A stretch of DNA of 64,000 nucleotides, from contig OY754969.1 of assembly GCA_963576475.1 (NCBI GenBank), positions 26,798,958 through 26,862,957 of the forward strand, written 5' to 3'. The position numbers were made by a program, and so were the translations under genes. This stretch comes from Molanna angustata. Taxonomy: Eukaryota > Arthropoda > Insecta > Trichoptera > Molannidae. Below, piece by piece: positions 1-11,172 of the stretch. The stretch's first letter is position 1; every line of letters starts with the position of its first letter. The notes beneath the pieces were generated by a model. That model saw nothing but the letters and a program-made list of their open reading frames with translations. It made no database searches and was not told the origin of the DNA.

Positions 1-1440
1 AAAACGGCGTTAGTATAGTATTCAAATCCGCAGTTTCTAACTCACTATTATGACGAAAAAATACAAAAATCGTAACAGAGTTCATCGAAAGTAGTTGTGA
101 AGAGACAAAACGTGAAACAAACGATTGAATGTGTGATACATAAATAATAATATTTAATGAAGTCTAGAATACATAAAAAAAACCTTAGACAATGTAATTT
201 AAAAACACTGTAAACCACGGCAATGAATAGAAAATTATGGGGAGGATTAACTCACGAAGTTTTATGTCTTAACGATGTTTGCAGACCTTTACCAAGTAAT
301 TGCTATTTGTATAAGGTGTTGTTTAAACTTGGAAATAGTAAATAAAAGATAATCTATTATACATCGCTTGTGTATAAATCATATATCGATTGTGTTTGAC
401 ATTGATTTACAATTTAAATTAATAGCCTTATGAAAATAAATGAAGGTAGGTGCATAAAATATAATTATTAATATATATATTTTACTGGGTATAAAATATC
501 TAGGTACGTATAATAATATTGTGTATGTATAAACAAACCACGTTAAATAATATTTTATGAAGAAAACGAAAAATAATGATGTTGATTATACAATAGGTGT
601 AAGATTTAATGAAAACTAAAAATAATATTGTACCTAATTACTTTATGACACTTCACGTTGCTCGAGTTGGTTGACATAGATTGCATTATGGTACTAAACC
701 CGCTTTGTTGCAATTGCTGTATAAAAAGTGTATTATGGAAAATATATTATGGAAATATTTTACAAACATATATTTTAATAAATTGTACATACTTAATCAT
801 TAGTTTAGTAAGTAGAAATATTTGAATAGGTACCTGACAACATTTAATTAAGTCACATGCGTGTCTATTGAAATTTAATCAACAGGTTATAAAATTCAAA
901 ATGAATAGGTATAACACAACTTATAACATAAATGAACATACTGCAGACAAAAAAGAAAAAGAAAGCAAAAATAATATCCCGTAATAAAAAGCTACTTACA
1001 AGTATAGATAAACTAGAATATATAGTTAATTAAATTTAAATTTAAATATTATCAATACCAGGAATAAATAAATATCAAAATATTATAAATTATAAAATAC
1101 ACATATGTAGATACAGTAAACATTTATGTTATGCACATCAAAATACCTATATGATTAATCTGCGTGTAGATCGATAGACTGCAAGTGAAAAATATTTTAA
1201 GCTCCCTAACATAAACCATCAAAAAGCAAACAAACAATAAAAAGAAAACTTTGCGAATTAATTAATGAATGACCTTATGAATAAACTTTATATACACAAC
1301 TTTGATTAATTGACCGTGAAATGCCGTCGTAGTTATGTAATTGTTAAAATAAATACCACATAAAACAAATAAATATATATTGCTGCGTTTCTTGATGGTG
1401 TAATTTGAAAAACTCGCTCGAAAATAAAATGTTACGAAAA
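1..1440. other. AT-rich non-coding stretch, no gene seen
   Basis: The stretch is very AT-rich with scattered TAGGTACC-type words. I see no long reading frame, splice-bounded exon or clear repeat. If the GC-rich block at 1.5 kb is a promoter firing leftwards, this could be transcribed DNA of a gene running off the left edge, but nothing coding is visible to support that. Confidence 0.5.
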
Positions 1441-1464
1441 GAATAAATGCGGATGAGATAAATA

Positions 1465-1700
1465 ATAGCGCGCGCGCGGGAAAACTAATCGGCGGGAAAA
1501 GGCGGGAAAAAGGGCGATGGCGAACTTGAGAACGGACCACGCCGTACTGAAAGAGAGAGGCCATGCTTGTTGGGGATAACATTATACAACTTGTGTAGAT
1601 ATAATAGTCTATACTCGGTTCTATACAGTGGTGGACTGCGCGGTGCGGAGCAATGATTGGCGGTATGCGGATCTAACAATTTTCCAAATATACGCACAAC
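1465..1700. promoter_or_regulatory. GC-rich putative promoter with clustered E2F-like sites
   Basis: A GC- and CpG-rich block in AT-rich surroundings. It contains a run of alternating GC ending in GCGGGAAAA (1475-1484) and then two copies of GGCGGGAAAA placed back to back (1491-1500 and 1501-1510), which match the E2F/DP consensus. An ATG at 1517 in context GGGCGATGG opens a 20-codon frame ending at 1579, too short to call a gene. The direction of transcription and the target gene cannot be read from the window; the nearest plus-strand gene starts 23 kb away, so a gene to the left on the minus strand is possible. Confidence 0.45.
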
Positions 1701-2646
1701 GAAAAATCTCGCGTGTGACTTTTAAACCAAAACTTTATGCGATATAAGCCGCTGTACCAACCACCAAACATTTATATAACAAATTAACAAAGCAAAAATG
1801 TACTTTTAGGATTCGTATTATCGTCAATGAAACCTGCAATTTATGAAACATTTGTTCATATTGTATTAATGTATAAGTTAAAATCATAGATACGTTGAAT
1901 GCCATTGTTAAAATAATATAAGAAATCTAAAATTCTTACGAGCATTTCATACTTTAATGTTATTGTATGTGTGTGTATAAATACTGTTTTGAATGTTATC
2001 TATTTTTTTATATGGGGTTTAAATCAATATTTAGAGTATCATACTCTTCTTTCAATGTCAACAAATTCGATATATTACATTAGCTGTCTCATTTTCATAT
2101 TATAATTACATAGATAAAAAATATCAAAGAAAATTCATATATCCTTTCCTTCCTGTCACAGGCAAACATACAATAACTGCTAACTATATTTTTATTAATT
2201 TTTTGTTGTAATGTGATAGCTAATCATCTGCGGACAAACGTAATTGTAATAATGTAAACGTAATAATGTCTGATTTGTTTTTTGTTTATTTCATAGTATA
2301 TGATTTATTTGTATATTTTATAAGACTGTACTTGTCATTTAAATAAATAAATGAATATTGATATGTCTTAGATATTTGTGTTTGTAGATATTTTCATTGC
2401 TGTACCAAAACTAACGCCAATGAGTGAACACGTCAGTAAATGTCATCCAATTCCGTATTTCCTTTCATTGGTGATGTGATGAACCTATTTATTGTTGTTT
2501 TATTTTGATTATAATGTTGTTTTTATTTTTTAAAAATTAACAAATACTATTGACGATATTATATCACTTGAGTAAAGTTTGGTTAGTAAAGATAGCATTA
2601 GGAAAATCGACCCGTCTTTTTAAATTTGTCGTATGGAAATGAATAT
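1701..2646. other. AT-rich non-coding stretch
   Basis: No gene-like frame and no inverted repeat that I could find. It contains simple AT-rich words and short homopolymer runs only. Confidence 0.5.
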
Positions 2647-2832
2647 TTTTTTTTTTTAATTAAAAAAATGAATATTTCCTTGTTAAAGAAGTACATATAC
2701 ATCTTCCTACGTTCCCTAAAATAAGCAAATAAATGCTTGTGCTTAGGTGAAAGAAATCGGTCGAGGCAGGATTCGAACTCGCGACCACTGGATTACTATC
2801 CCAGCGCGCTAACCGCTCTGCCACCGACCCAT
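2647..2832 (-). mobile_element. tRNA-derived SINE, family A, full copy
   Basis: On the minus strand the element begins with a tRNA-like head (about 2762-2830) showing Pol III boxes: a box A like TGGCAGAGCGG and a box B GAGTTCGAATCC. It continues into a unique body and ends in a T-rich run on the plus strand that represents its A-rich tail. The anticodon arm CTGGG/TCCAG has a seven-base loop. A second full copy at 11173-11347 shares both head and body, which marks this as a SINE and not a functional tRNA gene. Confidence 0.85.
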
Positions 2833-2850
2833 CTTGCAATTGTAAATTAG

Positions 2851-2936
2851 TTAGTAATCCAGTGGTCGCGAGTTCGAATCCTGCCTCGACCCATTTCGTT
2901 CAAGGACATATTCATTTAAAAAAAAAAAAAAAAAAT
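2851..2936 (+). mobile_element. tRNA-derived SINE, family A, internally deleted copy in inverted orientation
   Basis: This piece carries the 3' half of the same tRNA-like head (TAGTAATCCAGTGG through the box B region), jumps directly from CATTTCGTTC to AAGGACATATTCATTT, and ends in a run of about 18 A residues. Compared with the neighbouring copy it lacks the 5' half of the head and roughly 70 bases of the body. It lies tail-out, opposite to the copy at 2647-2832, so the two form a short-spaced inverted pair. Confidence 0.8.
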
Positions 2937-3856
2937 ACGGGTGGAAGTAGCCTATATAATAAAATATTGTCACTTAGAAATTGTATAATTAAAGTAGGTA
3001 GTTATTTAATATGTTTTCATGAAGAAGAGGCATGGTGGCGTGCAAGTTCTGTGTTAATTTAAATAATGAATACATAACGTTAGGTAAATAATGTTATTAT
3101 CGTTAAAATGACGACAAAATTAGTACTAACATGACAAAAACTACAAGACAGAATATAATATTAAAATGACCCAAAATTAACTGATATCATTCTCACTTCA
3201 AACTAACGAAAAATTATATACAACAATTGAAGAAAATCAAAAAAACATTTTTTTTGGAAAACCTTACCTACTTGAGAAATGACAGGTTAAATAATTTATC
3301 TTAATAAAGCAATGATGGTGTGTGTGTATGTGTGTTTGTATCACGCCTTCTGAAAAAATAAGAGCATCTAAAAATCTAATTTATGTGCGAGCATGTACCA
3401 GTATACCTGACGCAGTGTCACGCTAAAAAAATGTGATGAAAATGTTAAATTATTATTTATATTTCAATGATTATTATTTATATTTCCTGGGAAGGTCCGA
3501 TGCTATAATAGTACTAGCTGGTGACGTGCGAGTTTAATCGTCACATCCGCTTGATTCTCGAGCAATATGCAAAAAGGACAAGTAAAAACAATACAAACCC
3601 AATTCAATTTTTTTTTTCATACAAAATTTTCTAAATCAAATCTGTCAAAAAAGTGTACTTTTTGCACGCAAATATCTGTTTACTTAGAAGTTAGAGGAAC
3701 GTTTTTATACGAAAAAAATATATTTCCAAGTATAACTTAGCGTTTTAGTGAAAAACATAGTGACTATTTTGTATAATATTAATGTTTAACCTATTTTTAA
3801 AGTAAGCGTTTTTTACGTACAATTCCGCTATTTTAATAGTAAATCCATACAAATAC
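2937..3856. other. AT-rich intergenic DNA
   Basis: No coding frame. There is a short TG-rich microsatellite near 3316-3340 and a slightly GC-richer patch near 3490-3555 without recognisable homology. Confidence 0.4.
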
Positions 3857-4175
3857 CATAGAATAATAATAAAACTATAGAATACTCATTCCCATACAAT
3901 ACCTCGCTGAAAAAGTGAAGCCGTTTCATTGGCCAGCTCGTGTCAATATACATATGTATGACTCTGCTGGTAGACATTGTTCGTATAGTACTACTCGTTA
4001 TGACTGCGTAAATAATTTTGCAAGCAGTTAAAAAAATCCCTATTTGGAGAACGTATCACGCAGACGGCTAAATGATTACTGAATGCTCGTAGCAAAATGT
4101 TGACCAAATTAGTCTACATAAAGCAGTCTCATTTACTGCAGGCTAAAGAGTATTCTATACTATTATAATTCTATG
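3857..4175. mobile_element. TIR MITE of about 320 bp
   Basis: The outer ends are imperfect inverted repeats: CATAGAATAATAATA plus TATAGAATACTC on the left (3857-3887) matches the reverse complement of 4147-4175 (GAGTATTCTATA then CTATG). The centre has no coding capacity. Ends of the type TATAGAATAC beside TA-rich flanks resemble mariner-like MITEs, but the family call is an inference. Confidence 0.5.
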
Positions 4176-4639
4176 ACAAATACATGACTTTTCTTCCGAA
4201 TGAAAACGTTTTTTAGAATAAAAACCTATGAAATAAATGAAATTATGAAAAAATAAAATGACACACAAGATATTATAGCAAGTTTTAAGATATATATTGT
4301 AAAAATCTGTTAATCATTAATAATGATATAGAGATAATAATATTACCTAATTAGTCATATAATATTTGATTTTTCTGAAAATTTTCATTTTTGTTTTTAT
4401 GGCTTGGAACAAACCAATGTAGGTACCTACATATTCGAAAAATGTATCCCAACCATTTCATTTTTCTTACATATTCGATTGGTTTCTATGGTTACACACA
4501 GAATATGATATACAAATAAAAGTCATTATAAATCGAATTTGAATATGTTTAGAACATTGTTGTAGGTAATACCTATCTAATACTACTTACAAACCAACAT
4601 TTCAATACAACTTTCAATATACAAACAATTTCCTTTACT

Positions 4640-5005
4640 CTGATTATTTTTCTTTTATGTAGATATTTGGGTGAGTTTTTATAAAAACTATTTCCTATAG
4701 TCTAATTATTCTTCTTCTTATTTTATGTAGACCTTTGGGTCAGTTTTTATACAAACTATTCTTAATCTAATTCTTCTTCCGTTTTGGCATGTGAATTTTG
4801 CCCTAAACCACTATATATTGAGTCACTATGCGACATGTTTTGAGTATGATTGAGTCACTATGAAACATGTCGCATAGTGACTCAATATATAGTGGTTTAG
4901 GGCAAAATTCACATGCCAAAACGGTTAATATGAACAACCAAAAAATATCCGCCGAGTATTTAAACTATATTAATTCTTCTTCTTTTATGTAGACCTAGGG
5001 TCAGT
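4640..5005 (+). repeat. Diverged tandem repeat of about 75-80 bp interrupted by a palindrome
   Basis: The phrase TTTTATGTAGAC(C/A)T(T/A)(T/G)GGGT(C/G)AGTTTT recurs near 4654, 4720 and 4983, each time preceded by TTATTCTTCTT-like sequence, giving two adjacent units and a third displaced one. The third unit appears split by the perfect palindrome at 4779-4924. Confidence 0.55.
4779..4924. repeat. Perfect 62-bp inverted repeat (hairpin / fold-back element)
   Basis: Positions 4779-4840 and 4863-4924 are exact reverse complements over all 62 bases, separated by a 22-base loop. The loop repeats part of the arm (ATTGAGTCACTATG). The right arm is followed directly by TTAA. No gene is present. Absence of any mismatch indicates a recent event, gene conversion between arms, or constraint on the hairpin. 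Confidence 0.9.
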
Positions 5006-5226
5006 TTTAAGTCTAATAGTCTATTGTGCAGAAATGTTATAAATGATATGCAGACTTGATGAGAATATATAAAAACAAATGGATGTGGAACTTAAAACTA
5101 ATTGTTTTATTTTATCAATAACATTTAAAAAAAAAATACATAAAAATATAATACAAGTTATGACTTTTGTCAGTAAATTTAATTTGAAAGCTACAAAGTA
5201 TTTTGTTTAATGGCTAGTTAAAAAAC

Positions 5227-5478
5227 AATAATAATAATAATACAAATACTTTGCTGAAAACCACTTATTGAGTATAATTAAACACTACTAGTTTCGGGAG
5301 TGCACTCCTCCCATCGACAGGTGAATTATAACTAAATAATGTTACTAAGATTCTATGTCTACTAAGTGTGTTGTGTTGATTGGTGGGGTGTAGGGTGGGG
5401 TAGGGGTAAATTATACGTTGTATTTAATTATACTCAATAAGTGGTTTTTAGCAAAGTATTTGCATCATTATTATTATT
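5227..5478 (-). mobile_element. Short TIR element with hammerhead-like motif, possibly Penelope-related
   Basis: The ends 5243-5285 and 5420-5462 are inverted repeats with about 41 of 43 positions matching. They are themselves bounded by ATT/AAT microsatellite on both sides. Read on the minus strand, 5291-5320 gives CTGTCGA, then a stem-loop GGGAG-GAGTGCA-CTCCC, then GAAAC, followed by TAGTAGTG. This resembles the hammerhead ribozyme core layout (CUGANGA, stem II, GAAA) found in Penelope-like retroelement termini, with one core substitution (A6 to U). No reverse transcriptase is present. Confidence 0.5.
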
Positions 5479-5903
5479 GTTATCATAGACTACCACAAAG
5501 TTACCGTCAAATCTATCAATCTTAGTTATAATACATTTTGCTATAACTACATAGATTTTTAAGTGTGATAAGTTCATGTTTAGAAATATAATAATACCCT
5601 CCGAAAAAAATCGGTGACATTGTTTTATAACTTTGCATTTTTCCGAATTTAAATTAAACAATAAATTAAATAAAAATCAATATTAATCTTTTGACTCCAG
5701 TCAGTGATAAAACCAATTTTTGCGTATAAATTACAATATGCTATCATAAGATATTTTTTTACTCTCCACACTATGGAATAGGGGAGAGTCATGATTTCGC
5801 AAAATTTAAGCGTATTTTTTTTTACATCAATTTCTCAATGGGTATCATGTAGAGAATGCACACTATGAGTTTCGTCGTGATGTGTTTGTGTGTATGGCGT
5901 ATA

Positions 5904-5931
5904 CGCTGTACGCCGTACGCCGTACGCCGTA
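5904..5931 (+). repeat. Short 7-bp tandem repeat (ACGCCGT)n
   Basis: Three to four consecutive copies of ACGCCGT, the first with a C-to-T type variation. No known function; it adjoins the start of the diverged satellite-like array. Confidence 0.7.
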
Positions 5932-5939
5932 GCATTTAT

Positions 5940-7995
5940 CTTTTTTGTGTCCTCTCTACAGCCCAAACTATAAGTCTGATCGACTTCATATTAACATCAT
6001 ATGTGTAAAGTGCAAAGACCTAGAGCTGATTAGTTTTCCATAGACAACTTTTGATTTCTTCTCTATGAATTCATCATTTACGTTGTTTTTTTTTTTTGTG
6101 TCCTCTCTGCAGCCCAAACTATTAGTCCGATTGACTTCATATTGATATCACATGTGTTAAGTCCATAAACTTAGAGCTGATTAGTTTTCCATAGACAACG
6201 GTTCATTTTTTCCCAATGTTTCTTTATGATTTCATCTATTAAAACTGAAAAAATGCTCTCACGACCTGGAAATTAGAGATATTTTAATTTGGTTTCAACT
6301 ATTTATACAACACCAAGAATCTTCATAAAATTGTATTCAAAGTTGGTCAATGTTAAAAGAAAAATATTCAACGGTTTCAAAATTATATTTTATTTAATGG
6401 AATATTTGTATGAAACTTATATGTAACAAGAGAATTTTTTTATATTTGGCAATGTTCAGTTCATTGATTTCATATTGATATAAGAATATTAATAGCTTGA
6501 ACTTAGAACTGATTAGCTTTTCACAGGGCCGGATAAACGTGTTTTTGCGCCCGTAGCAATATATTTGAAATCGCCCCCCACCCTACATTTTTTTGAAATT
6601 TTAAATGTAGAATCATTTAAAATTATTTAAAATTACATCGGGTCTAAAATGAAAAATCATTGACATTTTTTTTACATACATACGTCACCCCGAGCCTCTC
6701 TCCGAGTACGCAAAGAGAACCGAGCTGCGGATTTTTTATTTATATAATTTACATTTTAGGATTTTAAGCGCCCTTTTTAAGATAACCGCCCTGATTTCTT
6801 GTTCCTTATTGTTCTATGATTTAACCGGCCCTGGCATTTCATAGATATCATAAAATTTCTTCATATGATATCACGTGTCAACATTGTCAAAATGCTCTAA
6901 CGCTCTTTGAAACAAAATTTATCTGCTTTTTTTAAAATATTTCATACAACATAAGCAGTCTTCACTATACTGCATTAATAGTTTGTCTATCTTAACATAA
7001 AAATATACTATCGGAAGAAAATTTATATTCCTGATAGTAACATTTAGTATGAATAAAAATGTAATTAGATAAATTTCTATGTATGGAAACGTTCAGTAAT
7101 TTGATTTCATGTTATAATGTAAAGAGCTTGAACATAGAACTGATTAGCTTTCCATAAATAACAAAAAAAATCTTCATATGATATCACCTGTCAAAATTTG
7201 GAAAATACTCTCGCGTTCTTTAGAACAAAATTTATCTGCTTTTTTTAAAATATTTCATACAACATAAGCATTCTTCACTATACTGCATTAATAGTTTGTT
7301 TATCTTAACATAAAAATATACTATCGGAAGAAAATTTATATTCCTGATAGAAACATTTAGTATGAATAAAAATGTATTTAGATAAATTTCTATGTATGGA
7401 AAAGTTCAGTAATTTGATTTCATGTTATAATGTAAAGAGCTTAAACATAGAACTGATTAGCTTTCCATAAATAACAAAAAAAATCTTCATATGCACCTGT
7501 CAAAATTTGGAAAATGCTCTCGCGTTCTTTAGAACAAAATTTATCTGCTTTTTTAAAAATATTTCATACAACATAAGCATTCTTCACTATACTGCATTAA
7601 TAGTTTGTTTATCTTAACATAAAAATATACTATCGGAAGAAAATTTATATTCCTGATAGTAACATTTAGTATGAATAAAAATGTAATTAGATAAATTTCT
7701 ATGTATGGAAACGTTCAGTAATTTGATTTCATGTTATAATGTAAAGAGCTTGAACATAGAACTGATTAGCTTTCCATAAATAACAAAAAAAATCTTCATA
7801 TGATATCACGTGTCAAAATTTTGAAAATGCTCTAACGTCCTTTAAAACAAAATTTATCTGCTTTTATTAAAATATTTCATACAACATTAGAATTCTTCAC
7901 CATACTGCATTAATAGTTTGTCTATCTTAACATGAAAATATACTATCGTTAGAAAATTTATATTCCTAGTAGTAAAATTTAGAATGAATAAAATA
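5940..7995 (+). repeat. Satellite-like tandem array, unit about 310 bp
   Basis: Three well-preserved consecutive units are visible by the start of AACAAAATTTATCTGC at 6911, 7224, 7533 and 7846 (spacings 313, 309 and 313). Each contains GAACATAGAACTGATTAGCTTTCCATAAATAAC-like sequence, quoted here only in outline. Older diverged units extend left to about 5940, recognised by repeated (A/G)A(G/A)CTGATTAG(T/C)TTTCCATA near 6023, 6175 and 6510. One unit is interrupted by a hAT MITE. Related single pieces occur at 33300-33390 (minus) and 62340-62460. Confidence 0.8.
6524..6833. mobile_element. hAT-type MITE, 310 bp
   Basis: The ends are CAGGGCCGGATAAA and the reverse complement of TTTAACCGGCCCTG, typical of hAT terminal inverted repeats. 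They are flanked by 8-bp target duplications GCTTTTCA (6516-6523) and GCATTTCA (6834-6841), matching at 7 of 8 positions. Removing the element restores the surrounding 310-bp satellite unit, so the borders are well supported. There is no transposase. Confidence 0.88.
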
Positions 7996-9688
7996 TTTCA
8001 TTGTCAATATTTGTGGTGTGGAGAGTTTAGTGTTGGCCACAACCCACTCGTTTGTTAAAAGCTAACGTATGCAGATAAACGTCATGTACTGAGCCATGTG
8101 AACTGAGAATTTCGATAGAAGAAAGTCCATCATGGAAGGAGGAACCAATAAAACATGCAGTGAAAGAGATTATGGAGAAATGAATCAAAAGACAAAAATA
8201 AAAATTCACAATTTGATATAGATAATACCTACTAGTACTTTTATGTGGGCAGGGGTCATTGGCCAGATGCCATATTTTGTGAAAGAAAATTAAATCGACG
8301 GTACACTCCTCACTACCAAGTCACTCCACAAAGTATCCAATTGTTGCATGGAAAACTTTTAGCATTTTCATGAAATGAGTTTGTTAAATTATTTTTGATT
8401 GAAATATTTTATTAAGAAAACTTGATAATTCATCAATGCCATTTTATGAAAGTGATGCGCCTTTTTACCAATATGAAAATAAAAATATCAAATTTTAAGT
8501 TTCCTGAGCTTGGAGTCACTTTGAAATATTTGACAGTTAATAAAATGAGAAACGTTGATTAGATATCTTTCAAAACCTAATGGAATCTAAGCGAGTATTA
8601 GATTATACAAAATTGTAAAATAATCGAATGAGTAGGTACTTTAGTCTATGATAAGGTACCTATAATAACCACGCCGTACATAGCACATAGTACACAACAC
8701 ACACACATATATACATTTTGATGAATCTTTCAGAATACAATCTTAAAAAGATACTAGGTTGAAAATCTGCAATAAAAAATAACCTTAAGAGGCTATATAG
8801 TATATTTTGAAAATAATTTCCCCAATACCCTCAAAATGTATGACTTTGAAATAAGGAACAGTTTGTATGTACATTTTTATTCTATTGCATGAGTTTTTTT
8901 GAATTTTGAATTAGTTTGATACTTTTCTTGTAAAATTAGTTTTAGTAAAACCGTTTTTATTTTTTAATTGTAAGTAACCAAAAAACTACAATGCATATGA
9001 AGTAGATTTTTACTTCAATCGAAAGAGAATATGAAAATCTACCGGCTGAGTTTTTTATTATTATAAATATTTAAATAACTATTCTTGCTATTTAAGAAAA
9101 CCCTCTAAATTTCACCATTTTTGCACGATAAAATGTTGTATATCACATATCAGGTGATATACATGATTTTTTCGTGTTTCATATGTTAGAAGGTAATTAA
9201 GTATGCATTTTGCGTACATACGTATACCCAGTGTATACAAGGGCCTTAAAAATTGCGAATTCATATTTATAACTACCCTCCTGGGGTAGTGAGGAGTCAA
9301 AACGTTATTCTCGTAAATTTCTCACACATTTCGAAACATATTTCGGAGAACAAATATTTGAATTTTAAAAATATTCTTATCTCAACAATTTGAACGACCA
9401 AGAGCCAAGGCTAAATAATAATTTACGTGTTAGTACAATAATAAGTAAATAAATATATTTACCTCATTTTTTTCCTCACCCATCCTAATCATCGGCATCC
9501 TTCGCATATCTTTACCTTCCTATATCATTTAAATATTTAAAAAATGTATTTCAATATATTACTTTTTTTCGACTGTTATATTTCTATACTGTTGTGATTA
9601 GTATGTAATTGGTCTGATATTTGTAGGTAGGTACATATTTTTTACCATCATTTTTAATTTGACTGTATACTGATAAAAAAATAATTAA
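7996..9688. other. AT-rich intergenic DNA
   Basis: No credible gene. A weak local similarity links 8278-8330 (ACTCCTCACTACC) with the opposite strand at 9276-9296 (GGTAGTGAGGAGT), which may be the ends of an old element, but I could not extend it. Confidence 0.4.
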
Positions 9689-9994
9689 CCCTTTGAATGC
9701 GTTTAGCAAAAAATAAAATATTATCTGAAAAATTCAAATTTTCAATAAAAAATTAAGTATTCTATAATTTTTTTTAAATATTTTTTTATCAACATCTTGA
9801 TTTAATACACCAAAAAATAGTTGTCACGTTATATTTTGGTGGTGGGGGGCTCAAAAAATTTAATTTAAATATATTTTTATTTAATTTTTTTCGCGTCCAA
9901 AGGTAACGTTTTTACAAGCCATGGACTATAGTCGATTTAAGCGTCGAAAGGGGAAAAAATAGGGCGACTTTAGTCGATTTACGCGTTCAAAGGG
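9689..9994. mobile_element. piggyBac-type MITE, 306 bp
   Basis: The ends are CCCTTTGAATGCG and the reverse complement of CGCGTTCAAAGGG. The left end is preceded by TTAA (9685-9688) and the right end is followed by TTAC (9995-9998), a one-base decayed TTAA target duplication. CCC-starting ends with TTAA targets define the piggyBac superfamily. The interior has a subterminal direct repeat of TAGTCGATTTA(A/C)GCG. There is no coding capacity. Confidence 0.75.
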
Positions 9995-9998
9995 TTAC

Positions 9999-10844
9999 GG
10001 CTGTTTTATTTTCGTAAAAGGATACCATAGCATTGGATAATATGAACCCTGAGTACCGGTAGCTTTCGGAGATAACCTTGAATGTGTTAAAAATTGCTAT
10101 TTGCTATTACGTCAGTGTATAAGTATGAAGTGTTATAACATAAAGCGTGATTTTTTTTATATTAATTACGAAAGACTATTAGAAATGACGTCTTCCATTT
10201 ACAGACACTTTGGTTGGTGGAAGCCCCCCCGACAGACACCTTAGAAGTTCATTGTTGGTCAAGTCAGACTGACGGTAATTTTCACTACGCCTGGCGTTTG
10301 CTGGTGGCAATGTGTATAGCACACACGGAAATGACAGTTTGTTACAAATCAGAATTTCGATTTATGAATCACAGTGACATTTTAATTCGTTTTTAACTTG
10401 GATTGAAATTATCATACAGTTTATTTGTATTTTTTTTACAAACTCACATACCTACTTTGGTTCCACGCATGATGAAAATAAATGAACCTACATATATGGT
10501 TCTACCACGTTGAAATAATTAATTGATAAAAAAGTGCAATGTGTATGTACATACCTAATGGGTATTTTGACATTATTATTATCGCATGACAATATTGGCA
10601 TGAATCGCAATAATAATTAAAATGTGTGATAAGAAACATCATAGTATGTGTACATATAATAAATCTCATTTTAGTCATGACGTAAACTTGATTTTAATTT
10701 AAGTACTATTTTACAATTTACTTGTTATCACCATTAGATATTTGTTTGCCATGTTTGCTACTAAAGAAATAGAATAATTGCAGAGAAAAATTAAAAAAAT
10801 ATTTTTTTTACAAATGTTTAACAACTGAATAAAGACGAGGTTGA
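9999..10844. other. AT-rich intergenic DNA
   Basis: No exon or repeat border recognised. A plus-strand frame of 60 codons at 10214-10396 lacks family features and is most likely chance. Confidence 0.4.
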
Positions 10845-11145
10845 AATATTATAGGAAAACCAAGAACTTAAGGCACCTACAGGGCTCACGATTTGTCATT
10901 ATGTATATTAAAATATATAGAACTTTCAAAATTGCATTGATAAGGTAACTCAATAAGAAAGAAAATTGATTAACATAAGCGCAAGCGCATAAAGTGATCA
11001 CGTAAACCAGCCAATGACAGGTCGTAAGCTCTGTAGGTGTCTTAAGTACCTGGTTCTTCTAGATGAACGTTCCCAGGCGCATAAAGATAGTATGCGCTTC
11101 GAAACTATTGAGTTCCTGATTCTCCTATAATATCATTGACTTCCG
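10845..11145. mobile_element. Fold-back MITE of about 300 bp
   Basis: The left sequence AATATTATAGGAAAACCAAG and the inverted right end CTGATTCTCCTATAATATC match at the outside. Nested inside, the stretch with ACTTAAGGCACCTACAG near 10868 pairs with CTGTAGGTGTCTTAAGT near 11033. The paired inner and outer arms indicate a fold-back structure. No coding sequence is present. Confidence 0.6.
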
Positions 11146-11172
11146 ACAAGGAAAAAATCCAACGTATGCATA

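Noticed and set aside
1262..1582. 106-codon minus-strand frame starting in the GC-rich block
   Set aside because: No recognisable domain, biased low-complexity hydrophobic translation of AT-rich DNA; more likely chance beside a promoter.
2762..2830. tRNA-like sequence with Pol III boxes (also 11277-11347)
   Set aside because: Both share a long non-tRNA body and T-rich (A-rich on the element strand) tail, so they are SINE heads and not functional tRNA genes.
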